Assembly (NCBI GenBank): GCA_035610835.1
Contig: CM069454.1
Location: 69,574,291-69,638,290 of the forward strand
Origin: Ophiura sarsii
Lineage: Eukaryota > Echinodermata > Ophiuroidea > Amphilepidida > Ophiuridae
Direction of reading: 5' to 3'
Length of the DNA stretch: 64,000 nt
Shown here: one piece after another, positions 46,655 through 58,188 of the stretch
Numbering within the stretch: position 1 is the stretch's first letter
How the letters are laid out: the number at the start of each line of letters is the position of its first letter
The notes under the pieces: model-generated
Seen by the model: the letters and a program-made list of their open reading frames with translations, nothing else
Database searches by the model: none
What the model was told of the DNA's origin: nothing
Position numbers and translations under genes: made by a program

Positions 46655-47750
46655 GGGAAGTGTCAACCCTATTATTTTGATGATCAACTTTTGCTTCTAA
46701 GTTTGAGAATATTGAATAAAAGTACATAAAAGTATACAATTTTAGAAAGGAAATTTGATAAGGAAGCCGATGGTGATATCAATGTGATACCAAATAAACT
46801 AAATTTTGAGAAATGAACCAAAAAGCCATTTTTTTACCCCCAATTTTTCAGACAGCATAACTATAAAATAAAAAATGGTAATTTGTTCTAATATACGTTT
46901 TTGTAAACAAAACAATTTTGTCTAGGAGGCAATTTTTTCTTTTTCCAAAATAAAGCTTGGTTTTGGAAATATTGCTAAAAACATCGGAAAAGTGTAAAAG
47001 TCGTGTTTTTTTGCGTACATTTTGCTAGAAATGGATGCATATCTCGAGTTTAAAATCCATAATCGAAAAAATAAAAAATTGCCTCCTAGCGCTGAAAGTC
47101 CTCTACACAATGGTAGTAAAAGCTTACCTGATAGTTTGATATATTTTTAGTTATGTTGTCTGAAAATTCGTAAAATTCCTTCAAATTTGAACTTCTAGAA
47201 AACATCGATTTAGTAAAAATATTGACATTTTCCACCATTTAAAGCTAAATGTTCACGGAACACACGGGCGTGTGGCCTAAAAAGCGAGTATACTATTATG
47301 AACAATCATAATAAACTATCAGATTTAATTTATATTGTCACAATGTGAAGAAATTGGAAGAAAACTGAAATTTAAATGATCGTAAGATTGGCCTTTGTTT
47401 ACATTTTAGACATTGTTTTGCGCTCTTTTGTTTTTCGCGTCTACGTCGCGGATATTAAGCGGCGCGTCTAGTATTACGCGCGGGAAGTTTCAGCGCGCGA
47501 CGCAATGATCGAACAGCTGTCGCAGCATTTGAAAAGCGCGGAACTCCGCTTAAATTCCCGCCAAATAACTATGCGCCTTTTCCTGACTCAAACTTACCAA
47601 AACAACAATTTAAAATCACCCAAAAGAACGGGAAATAATAGCTTCCGATTAGTAACTTATGATGGTAATGATAGAATACATATAAAAGTATAAAATAATA
47701 GAGAAATATGACATTCAATATTTGAAACAAGTGCCGGGTTGACACTGCCC
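46655..47750. mobile_element. 1.1-kb MITE related to the 29825-30754 element
   Basis: The left GGGAAGTGTCAACCC and right GGGTTGACACTGCCC are inverted with one mismatch, and match the GGGTAGTGTCAACCC terminus at 29825. The outer flanks are acta and tttt, so the expected TTAA pair is not preserved. Sub-terminal aaaagtata motifs occur at both ends (46729-46737, 47682-47690). The interior includes A/T-rich and some GC-richer sequence near 47410-47530 but no recognisable protein. Confidence 0.65.
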
Positions 47751-48076
47751 TTTTAAGGCTGGATGAACAACTAATTAATCCCAACAAAATCACATTTTTT
47801 TTGTAACAAAAGGAAATTAATTAACATTGGCAAAGATGATCCTGTGTTTCTCAGAATTATAAACCAGGTTGTGATTGTTGTAGAATGCGTCTTATTTTCT
47901 ATCCTAAAAGAATGTCAAAATATTGCTACGTTTAGAAGACGTGGAAGAAGCTAGAATCATCAAAAAGTTCGGAAATCTTTTTCAATTGTTCGGATACCGT
48001 ATGTCGTGAAATATACATATTATGTTACATAGCAATGAAACGCTGATGTGTTTCACTTTCCAGTGACCATTCATAG
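47751..48076. other. Intron, nothing recognised
   Basis: Unique sequence ending with the left 8-bp target duplication attcatag of the following element. Confidence 0.5.
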
Positions 48077-49520
48077 CAAGGGCGGAAATCCCGGGGGGGG
48101 GGGGGGATATATGCCCCCACTGGGTGTGGTAAATGTAATCATCCCCCCCCCCCTGATTTTTCACATCCACCAAAAAACCAAAAAAGGGAGGAAAAATGAA
48201 AAAATGAAAGGGAAAAAAAAAGGGAAAAAAGGGAAAGACGGGATATGCCCCCACATTTTGACCTGGGTGTGGTAAATGTAATCATCCCCCCCCCCCTGAT
48301 TTTCCACATCCACCAACAAAAAAAAACAAGGGAGGAAAAAGGAAAAAATGAAAGGGAAAAAAGGGAAAAAAGAAAGGGAAAAAAGGGAAAGACGGGATAT
48401 GCCCCACTTTTTGACATGGGTGTGGTAAATGTAATCATCCCCCTGATTTTTCACATCCACCAAAAAAACCTAAAAAGGGAGGAAAAAGGAAAAAATGAAA
48501 GGAAAGAAAGGGAAAAAAAGGAAAGACCCCCCCCCCCCCCCCCCCCCCACTGTTAACTTTTAAACAATATATACTTAAATCAAGAAAATATCAGTATATA
48601 TGCTCAGCTTTTTTCTTGCATTGATAAAAACAAAATATTAATTGGAAATGAAGAGGTGGCTTTTCGATAAAATGTTGGTCAAATGTATACACCAGATCGC
48701 ACCAAATGAGTTTGAAAATTGAAAAAAATTCCAAAAAAAATTCCAATTTTGAGGAGGGCACCCCTCAGACTCCCCCTGTTCGAGCTTTTAAACAGTCTAT
48801 ACTTATCAGTATATGCTCAACTTCTTTCGTGCATTGATAAAAAACAAAATATTTATTGAAAATAAAGTGATGGCTTTTCAATACAATATTGGTCAAAAGT
48901 ATACACCAGATCGCACCAAATGAGATCGAAAATTGAAAAAATAAAATATATTTCTCAGGAGAGCACATCCCCTCAGACTTCCCCTGTACGAGGTTTTAAA
49001 CCATCTATACTAAAATCAAGAATATATCAGTATATGCTCAACTTCTTTCGAGCATTGATAAAAAACAAAATATTTATTGAAAATTGAAAATAAAGTGATG
49101 GCTTTTCAATACAATATTGGTCAAAAGAATGCACCAGATCGCACCAAATGAGTTGAAAATTGAAAACAAATCTACTTCTGAGGGGGGATCTCCCCCTATT
49201 CAAGCTTTAAAACCATCTATACTTCAAGAATATATCAGTATAATATGCTCAACTTCTTTCGTGCATTGATAAAAAACAAAATATTTATTGAAAATGAAGT
49301 GATGGCTTTTCAATACAATATTGGGCAAACGTATACACCAGATCGCACCAAATGAGTTCGAAAATTGATTATTTTTTCCCCCCCACTTCTCAGGGGTCAC
49401 ATCCCCTCTCAGACACCCCCTGTCCGAGCAAAGCTCGCAGTACCAGCTCAATTTCATTTTTTGGAGCCCACCCCCTTTTCATCCCGGCCCCCCACACCTA
49501 ACAAGAAATGTGCGCCACTG
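48077..49520. mobile_element. 1444-bp non-autonomous hAT-type element
   Basis: The termini CAAGGGCGGAAATC and (complement of the right end) CAGTGGCGCACATTTC are flanked by a perfect 8-bp repeat attcatag (48069-48076, 49521-49528). Its left third is three to four tandem copies of a ~115-150-bp unit with aaagggaaaaa and poly-C runs. The rest is about four tandem copies of a ~210-bp unit containing gtatacaccagatcgcacca. No transposase is visible; frames over the purine-rich blocks are low-complexity. Confidence 0.82.
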
Positions 49521-49528
49521 ATTCATAG

Positions 49529-51480
49529 CAATCACTCGATTCAGTGCTCAGCCACTTACTTGAGCATGTCAATCAAAAAAATGCCAAACAGTGTTGAGTG
49601 ATGCTTTATGATACTTTTGGGAATAAATATTGGTGATTTTGGCTCATTCAGATTGAGACCTTCCAATATTCTCAAGCAAGGGATGAGTAATGAAGCAAGT
49701 GATTGCTACACATTGGTATCATTGGAAAGACGAACACATTGGCTTCTCATTACTGTACAATACACTATGAACATATAACGAAATACACAAAATATAGGCG
49801 AATGAAAAAAGATCTTTTTTGAGGAGTCAAGAATGACATACGTCGACCGATAGAGATGCCGATGGAATGGAGATCGTTATAAGACAACATTATGTTGGCA
49901 AGTGACTATTATTTGACCAAATATTGCTTTAAATATCTTCTTCTATTAATGGTAGGATGATCCGTTGATTGACAGTTAATATCAATGTTGACCACAACGT
50001 CTCTTCGGGTTCTGAACCCTATTGAGTAGAAGCGATAGACTATCAGATTCGGAGATAATACGATGTTGTAACAATGTTAAAAGATGACATTTTGAATCTC
50101 TTTCAAATTAAATCAATTACAAACATTCAAGTAGAATATCCTAAGTCATTGACCCCTCCGAATAGTCTAGGGGATATCGATAAATTTTCCCGCTCAAGTA
50201 ATAACCACCGTGCACATTATTATATCTGCCCACTCATGCGAAAATGTTACGCCTCTCGTATAATTAGTGGTGAAATTTCAGCCGATGATTTCTAAAGCTT
50301 ATTCTAGTGATTATTTGTTCAATGTTAATAAATAAAACGTATGTAGGAATATAAACACGTGATTGTGCTTTGGAATAATGCATTCAGTAACTTCAATACC
50401 GAATTTAATTTATCAAAGCTCTTGTTTTGGGAAAAACCTTAACGAAATATTAAAATAATCTCCTGTCAAAAGTTGAATAGTTTGTTTTCCTGTTTAGTTG
50501 CATTTGGACTTCTCACGGACTTGGTATGAGCTAAAAAATAGTCATGCTCATTAAAAACTTTCTTTTCTAATTCTAGACATTAGAATTGTGCCATACTTTT
50601 CTTTAGATCAACACACATTTGATGAATCGACCCCATTGCATTTCTAGCTATTTACGCGCGGGGCTCTAAATGTGAGTCATCAATATTGTGCAATTGTGTG
50701 AACTGGTTCTTGAAATTGTTATCAAGCATAATTTGAATACCGATTTAAGCCACCTTGAATATTATTTTAACTGAAATGTTTTATGATATGTGTAAGCTAT
50801 ACTGTAACTCGAAACTCAAACCTAACTGTGATCCTTACCCTATACACATGTAACGATAACATAGTGCCTCCCATACAATAATCACGTAGAATCTTCTTCT
50901 AATCATCCATGTTTTCATAGTAAGCAAACACTTCACTGATCAATGTATTCGACATGGTTGCCAATATACATCAGTGATTAGTTAATTAAGTATTGCATAA
51001 TTTCCAGTCACTGTGTAATTTTACTGCTTTCAGTTAACACTGTTGCCTTTGTCAATACATGATCGATATTTAGTAATTAGCTACTGGCATTGACTTGATC
51101 ACAAGTTGATGACCTTTATGGAGTCTCTGAATTTTTTTCTGCATATAACAATATTAAATCGAATTCAATATTTGATACTGCCCTTCATCTCTGTTCATTG
51201 CGGAGGGTCTTTTTATTTCCGTTACTTCCTTCATTTTTTGGGCACGTTACGTGCGTCCGTTCGTGGTACAATTGTTGATATTACTCTAAAAGCGCATGTC
51301 TGTTGTAAAAAGTAACTTTTACATAATTATTATAAAACATTTTACGAGAAAAAAAAATGCATTCTAATTTCAAGTATTAATAAAACTTACCTTTTTGATC
51401 ATATCTCAAGAACCCATGGTCCTACTGAAAAAATAAATGTAAAATCTGAATTTTTGAGAACATTTCCTATAAGATACACA
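49529..51480. other. Intron; copy of a dispersed repeat near 49650-49830
   Basis: The stretch around 49660-49750 (atattctcaagcaag ... attgctacacattggtat ... attggaaag) is a diverged relative of 53970-54090, so both belong to a dispersed repeat. Otherwise no feature; the short frame at 50074-50295 has no recognisable domain. Confidence 0.45.
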
Positions 51481-51489
51481 TACCAATTA

Positions 51490-52945
51490 TTACTTACTTT
51501 GGAATAACTTAAGAGGTAATAAAAAGAAAGATAATCCCACAAACATCAAATTACCCAATTCAGATCATGTCACTACTGATAGAAGTGTAAATTGCGTAAA
51601 TTCTTTAATTGATGATAATAATATTTAATCTGTGATCAAGGGGGGTTCAGAAAAGATCATAGATGCGAAGACCATGTTTTCACGCTATACAGCATTACAG
51701 CCACTAGACTAGCCGAGAAAAAGTCTATCCATCTTGCTTTCTTGGATTTTCGTAAAGCTTTCGATACAGTATGGCGAGATGGTCTTCTATCGGTTGCGTG
51801 GAATATTGGTATTCGTGGTAAAGTTTGGAATATTATTGATAGTTTGTATAATAATGTTTTATGTAATGTTAGATTTGGGGATATTATTACTGATTCTTTT
51901 CAAATTGATGAAGGACTGAAGCAAGGTTGTGTTTTGTCTCCCGTTTTATTCTGCATTTACATAAACGAATTTGCAAAAATGTTAGTGTAAATATTTGTAA
52001 TGTTAATATTAGTTGCCTTTTTGGACCGATGATGTATTAATTGCTGAGAATGAAATTGATTTAAACCGCATGCTTAACATTGCTACCGAGTTTTCAAAGA
52101 GGTGGAAACTTAAATTTAACCACACAAAATCTAATGTCCTAATTGTTGGTAAACAAATCAACAAAAATAAAGTATGGAAATTAGGGTATGACGTAATTAA
52201 AGAGGTTGTTAGCTATAAATATTTAGGCATTCATATCACTAGGAATCTGTCAGATCACAAGCACGTCAATGAAGTTATTTGTAAAGGTAATATTGATTGG
52301 CTACATTAAATCTATTATCAATAATCATGGGGACTTTGACAGGGTGTATTATGGGGATCACTGGCAAGCTAAGTTCTTGGGAAGTTAATAATGACGGTAT
52401 GTGCTTACTTTGTAAAAGTGGTTGTGAAGATATTAATCATTTTATGCTCTCATGATGTCTTTACATGCAATCCGTGACAATGAGCTCCATAACTTAAAAT
52501 TAAATCTTCGCCTATCATATGTATGGAATTTCTTCAGTATTAGTGATAATAATACACAACTTTGTTTAATTTTAGGTAATACTTGTTTGAATGTCACCCC
52601 CATGGTGAGTAAATACTCATATGATGATGCCTTGATCGAAAAACAATTTGATGCTTTCTGTGTAGGACAGCGTTGTTAAGTAACAATAATATTAACTTAT
52701 CAACATACACACTCCACGTAAGGTTTCATATGACTTCATGAGCCTATCTCCGCGTATGATATAATATTGATGATTGTATGTTTATTTTGTAGTTATTTCT
52801 CTCTTTTGTCTATATCATATTTGTTATTGTACCTTGTATTTTTGTGTATTTTACTCTTATTCTTTTGGATGCACCACCTTCGGGTGGGTGCCGCTGTTTT
52901 GAAAGTGTTTTCCGAATAAATAAATAAAAATAAATAAATCACGAA
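51490..52945 (+). mobile_element. Decayed non-LTR retrotransposon with reverse transcriptase and 3' end
   Basis: Translation pieces in order: GFRKDHRCEDHVFTLYSITA, LAFLDFRKAFDTVWRDGLL, GDIITDSFQIDEGLKQGCVL then SPVLFCIYINEF, a frameshift near 51990-52015, then WTDDVLIAENEIDLNRML (the FADD active-site motif with A changed to T), KLKFNHTKSNVLIVG and YKYLGIHITRNLSDH. A C-terminal MCLLCKSGCEDINHFMLS zinc-knuckle-like stretch follows near 52400. The 3' end has a caccttcgggtgggtg hairpin (about 52873) and an (AATA)n tail to 52940. The endonuclease is absent. It is inactive; the clade is not certain. Confidence 0.82.
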
Positions 52946-53237
52946 ATAAAGTGAACATTAAGTAATATCAATAATTGTGCGGACAGGCGTGGCCCAAAAA
53001 TCTCTACTATCTTTGCATCTTCCCAGACTGGTATATCTTCTTTTTTTCTTTGACTAGCCTAATCATACCTGCTTATACTACTGAATTACATGCTTACACT
53101 TTGACATGCTTATAAACAAAATAGCATCCCTAAATATAGCATTGGTAGCACTAGTTTAAGATCTATCTTCTGATACGTCCACAGTATATGCCAAGTACAT
53201 TGCCAATCAAACTTCAATTGTGTTTATACGATTCCAG

Positions 53238-53385
53238 GTTCGGTTCATGAAGCTGATCTTGGTTTCATGTTTGGTGCTCCCTTGGCACCGGAATCGTCGG
53301 GTATGTTTGGTCTGAATTATACAAGAGGAGATGCTTCCATCAGTTTAGCAGTTATGAACTACTGGGCCAATTTTGCAAAATTAGG
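53238..53385 (+). CDS. nlgn: Neuroligin-like protein, internal exon E (histidine region)
   Basis: 148-bp exon from CGATTCCAG to TTAGG|GTAAGT. It joins exon D in phase 1 (KWAGSVHEADLGFMFG). Translation: SVHEADLGFMFGAPLAPESS, GMFGLNYTRGDASISLAVMN, YWANFAKLG. The histidine of SVHEADLGFMFG aligns with the catalytic-type histidine of the family, and 'MNYWANFAKLG' is the conserved block that normally continues 'DPN'. It leaves in phase 2, so at least one further exon is required; none is seen before the window ends, implying an intron of more than 10 kb. Confidence 0.93.
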
Positions 53386-54102
53386 GTAAGTTACTTTCTC
53401 ATATCATTGTAAATTAACCACAGACTTGCATGTTACGAAGGATTCATACGGATCATTTGCCTCACTCAACCCAAAGGTTTCATTGTGGCATTCATTCCAT
53501 ATAGAAAACCATGACATATTTTAATAAGCATTGATTTAGCCTTGCAAAATGTCAATGCGAGATCTAAAGGTTGGAGTCATATTGACATAATTCCAATCTT
53601 AAACACCGAACAACTGTGGTTTTGATCAATTTAAACTCCTTAAAAAGTTCAGATTTGGTGGTGTTTTTTTGTCTTTCATGATTATTCATATTGTGTTACA
53701 TATCAATAGTGTATAAAACTTATGTGGTCTTCTTTACAACGATATCACATTTGTAGCAATAACTTTTTGTATTACTCAGCCACAAGATCGAGAATATGGC
53801 GAGGTCTCAATCAAAATATGTCAAATTTGCCGCTATTTATCGCTCAAAAGAACAACGCTGTCGTCTGTTCAATGATGTGTTATATTGACAACTGCAGTGT
53901 AAGAGTGATGTTCGAACTATTGACTTTTGAGTGCAAAAGAGTTATGTGTTGGCACATTCAGCATGTTCAGATAGAAACCTGCCCATATTATCAAGCAAGT
54001 GCACTAAACAAGGTATTGCTACACATTTGGTATACATGTAATTGGAAAGCAACACATTGTGATAACATAATGAAACATAGGCAATTGAAACAATGTCCGA
54101 AC
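53386..54102. other. Intron after exon E; dispersed repeat with a 160-codon open frame
   Basis: The open frame beginning at 53722 is Cys-rich but overlaps both a dispersed repeat (similar to 49660-49750) and the first copies of the minisatellite. It is unlikely to be a gene. No exon continuing the neuroligin reading frame (DPN motif) was found. Confidence 0.4.
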
Positions 54103-54590
54103 TTGCTTATATCTAAGCAGTCCATACAACGTGAGTACAATCAAAAGCTAGTCAGTTGTTTATATCTAAGCAGTCCATACAACTTGAGTACAATCAACAG
54201 CTAGTCAGTTGTTTATATCTAAGCAGTCCATACAACGTGAGTACAATCAACAGCTAGTCAGTTGTTTATATCTAAGCAGTCCATACAACGTGAGTACAAT
54301 CAACAGCTAGTCAGTTGTTTATATCTAAGCAGTCCATACAACGTGAGTACAATCAACAGCTAGTCAGTTGTTTATATCTAAGCAGTCCATACAACGTGAG
54401 TACAATCAACAGCTAGTCAGTTGTTTATATCTAAGCAGTCCATACAACCTGAGTACAATCAACAGCTAGTCAGTTGTTTATATCTAAGCAGTCCATACAA
54501 TGTGAGTACAATCAACAGCTAGTCAGTTGTTTATATCTAAGCAGTCCATACAACGTGAGTACAATCAACAGCTAGTCCGTTGCAATACAA
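54103..54590. repeat. 53-bp minisatellite, about nine copies
   Basis: The unit tttatatctaagcagtccat, acaacgtgagtacaatcaac, agctagtcagttg is repeated with very few substitutions. Confidence 0.95.
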
Positions 54591-56035
54591 TTGTATTATT
54601 CCGCTTACTTCTGAAATCAAAGAACAACAATAATATTAAGACAGAGGGAGTAGATTGTCTCCAGATTCAAACGCGTTCATTCCTCAGCAATATCACCGGG
54701 ACGACGCTTCCATACATCTATATTGTTTCGCTATATTATATGGAGCAAATACTCAGTTTATTTGCCGAGGCTTAGATGTTTTATGTATTCTTTTAGTATT
54801 CTGTCGATGACATTAGTGTAAGTCTACTCTCACTTGATGACGTTACTGATACACCCATGCACCCAGTGACTGTAACTACTTTGCAACATCGTACAATGTT
54901 CTCACATTGACAATCAACTTGAAAACAAATATCAAGAACTTCATTTTGCGCTATCCAACTACTGTTAAATGGGCAACGGCAACACCAATTGTATTTAAGT
55001 ATTATGGCCACGTTTAAAATAGTTATATCAGACAGGCTTTGAAGTCAATTTAACATTTCGTAATAAATCAAGTTGAATTAAATGAAGCTGGTACTTGCGT
55101 GGAATCAGTTCATTTGTTACGTTTTAACAGAAATGTAGAAACATGAGCTTAACGCTCTGTTGAACACGTACTTATTAGGGCATTGGCTAACTGATCAGTG
55201 CCCTGATTGGTAGACCAGTAGACCGAGATATGATTTGATTGGCTAACTGAGCCTTATGGCGTATACGCAGATGAGTTGACTGAGCCGTATTATTTACTCT
55301 CAGATAACGGAATTGGACAACAAGATACATGGAATGTGATAGATAGCTGGTCGGCTATTGCTGAGAGGATTTATTCCTTAAATACTACAGAATTCAACAA
55401 TGTCAAATTATATTTGATAATACAATTATTGAACATCTAATAATATAGATGAATTGAATATAACTATTAATTGATATCATACCAGTACATTTAAATATAA
55501 TTTTAATCTATAACCTAAGTTCAAAACACAGGTGGGACCAAGAGTCCCATGATTGGAAGGTCATAATAGGAAATACCGACTGTTCAGTTTCATAAACATT
55601 TTCGGTTAATCAATTTTAAAAGGCCTAGTAAAGTACCAAAAACCTAAATTTAAATAGCGGATCTGATGCCGCACCAATTGATAATATGATTATGACCAAT
55701 GTCAGAATTTTACTAATTCATTAATTATAAGTCCCCCATGGAGACATCCGTACTGTTCAATTTTCGAAGGAAATGATACCAAAAATAATATGAGAATTAT
55801 TAATTGAAAATACTTCATTATCACAATGGTTATCTTAATTGACCATTGGACGTGAATTAGCCAATAGTAATTGGTATAAGATTTGACCTTATAAGTATAT
55901 AATTTTGTCTTTAATCATTACTCGTTGATGATATTTATGATCGTAAAAAGTCAATAATTGGGATTTAAACCCATAAATGTTCAAGATTAATCCACACAAG
56001 TTGAACATGGTGAAACTTGACAACCCCCCCCCTTT

Positions 56036-56072
<37 letters not shown>

Positions 56073-58173
56073 CAGGAAATGAAAAGTGTAAACACCAAAG
56101 AGTCTGAAGGGGAATGCCGTCATCTCGGTATAGGGGCATCTAGCGACGCGTGAACAGTTATGAATGGCATATGACATGTGTTTTTGCCATCTGGACATAC
56201 GATATGCATGTCTATTTATGTTGCGAGTACAATAGCTCTGCGATTTCATTGTAAGATTTCCAGCGGGGGAGAATGAAAGACCATAATTAAGATCTGGGAG
56301 AGAGGAAAGAGGTTCCTTATTACACAAGATTTTGCTCAAAGCGTTGGCGGATAATCGGAGGTCAGCAAAGATGTCAATCTCAACTCATTATAAACCGTAG
56401 CACATACGACGGTATAAACTCATGGATTGTATTAATACATTTATTTATTTAATACATGTTTTACGCATTGAAAGGATTCGGTCACAGATGCTGGATACAC
56501 CACTTCTTATATCATTATTATTATTGTTGCTAATATTATAATTACTGTACGAATTATTATGAACGTAATACGTTATTTAACATATGCGCAATATATCATC
56601 AGAGCGTTGGACAATATGCTATATAATACACACTTCATGCCAAGAACGTCATAACGTCCTTGTCCCTATTCTATTGACATCCTCTGAGTATCGTGGGAGA
56701 TTATGCACAAATGAAAAATGACAACAAATTTCATAGATATCAAATCGTAATCGTACAAATAGATATGGCAAAATTGTAATACAGAACAAACAAATAATCA
56801 CACCCTTGACCTAGAGATAGGCGAAAAACAGAGATAAAAACCCGGTGAGAATGGAAGAGCAAAAACACTCAAACGGGAAAAATGCCTCTGCAAATTCCTA
56901 TCTGACCCCACTCGGTGGCGATCGAGCCGCGCAAAAAAAACCACCTAGCTCCAAGATCATAATGTATATAATATAAAATAAGTACTACGCAGCTATTGGA
57001 TAAATCTGAAACCTAACCATACCGCTCGTGTGTAACACTATTTGAATAACGCATGATGCAAAATAACTAATCACATTAAATGTTAAACCATACAATACTC
57101 TCCTAAACCATTAACGAAGAGAATTTATCATGTGTGCCTAAAAGTAATACTAATTTGATTGGAAATGGCCGTTTATGGAGGCATTTGTCGAGACATCTGG
57201 GTAAACCGGCAATGTGGGCGCACCAATACCATGATGACAATAATAATAATAATGTATACTATTTCGAGGCGCCAACATGAAATACCAAAATAAATACATA
57301 CACCAGTAAAATGTCCGAGCAAACAACCAGTCAAAGAATGATCAACCTAACAAAGACTGATTTAGATACGATTCGTAAATAGTTCCTCTCAGCAGAACAA
57401 CCGACAAGCGAATGAAAATTAAATGGGCGCTGGCGAGAGAACAAAAAACCCGCGGGACTTGGAAGACGGCCTCTGATTGGCTCATCGACCGGTAGTCATG
57501 ACATGGATGCAAACAACATTCAAAGCACGCCACTTCCGTTTCATGGAGTAAATGAGTTCGATCGAGAGTGCCCTCTATCAAACTTAAATATGTGTAATCG
57601 TATTACATGTTAGAGCTTTCACTGATTATACTAGGAAACCGTTAACTTGTACAATTCGCAATATTGTATTTGCACAAGAATAGACATCAGCGACCTACAG
57701 GCTGACTTTGCCTGCATTATATCAGATCATCATCACTCCCTCATTGCGTAAAAAAATATATGTCATATTCTTTTCTCCTTGTCAATGTGTGTAAGACGGG
57801 GAGATATCGTTTTCCATTTTATATCAATAGCTACGCAACAGCCTATCATTCTACACCTCATTAGTGTTACTTAATCCCTCTTTTAGTAATTCAAACCATT
57901 TCATATCACATTTCAACCACTTCTCCCTTTTCACTGTTAGTATTAATGTTTGATTAGATCAGTGTTCTTTAACACCGTGACTATTTCCCAGTGGCAATTT
58001 GACACCTCCAAGGTGAAAACCCGCCAAATATTTTGATTAAGTTCAAGTGTGCAATGACATAAGAACCGAATCGGGGACTAAAGGCTAATTTTCAGAACCC
58101 TGCGTCACCTTTTCAAGTATCTTTCCCATATGTACTAAGTATATGAATAAATGCTCAATCAATTCAATATTTT
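54591..58173. repeat. Intron with microsatellites and a CR1-like 3' tail
   Basis: A (GTT)n tract lies at about 56033-56072 and (AAT)n at about 57240-57252. On the minus strand from about 57310 the sequence reads ttggcgcctcgaaatagtat then acattattattattatt, resembling the 3' untranslated end and (ATT)n tail of CR1-like elements such as the one at 23976, but no protein fragment is recognisable upstream. The remainder is unique A+T-rich sequence. Confidence 0.45.
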
Positions 58174-58188
58174 GGTCAATTATAGGTA

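Noticed and set aside
51742..52309. Active reverse transcriptase gene
   Set aside because: Frameshift between palm motifs, altered FADD motif and no endonuclease; a dead 5'-truncated copy.
55965..56339. 124-codon minus-strand open frame with poly-Thr
   Set aside because: The Thr run is a (GTT)n microsatellite read on the other strand; the rest has no recognisable domain.
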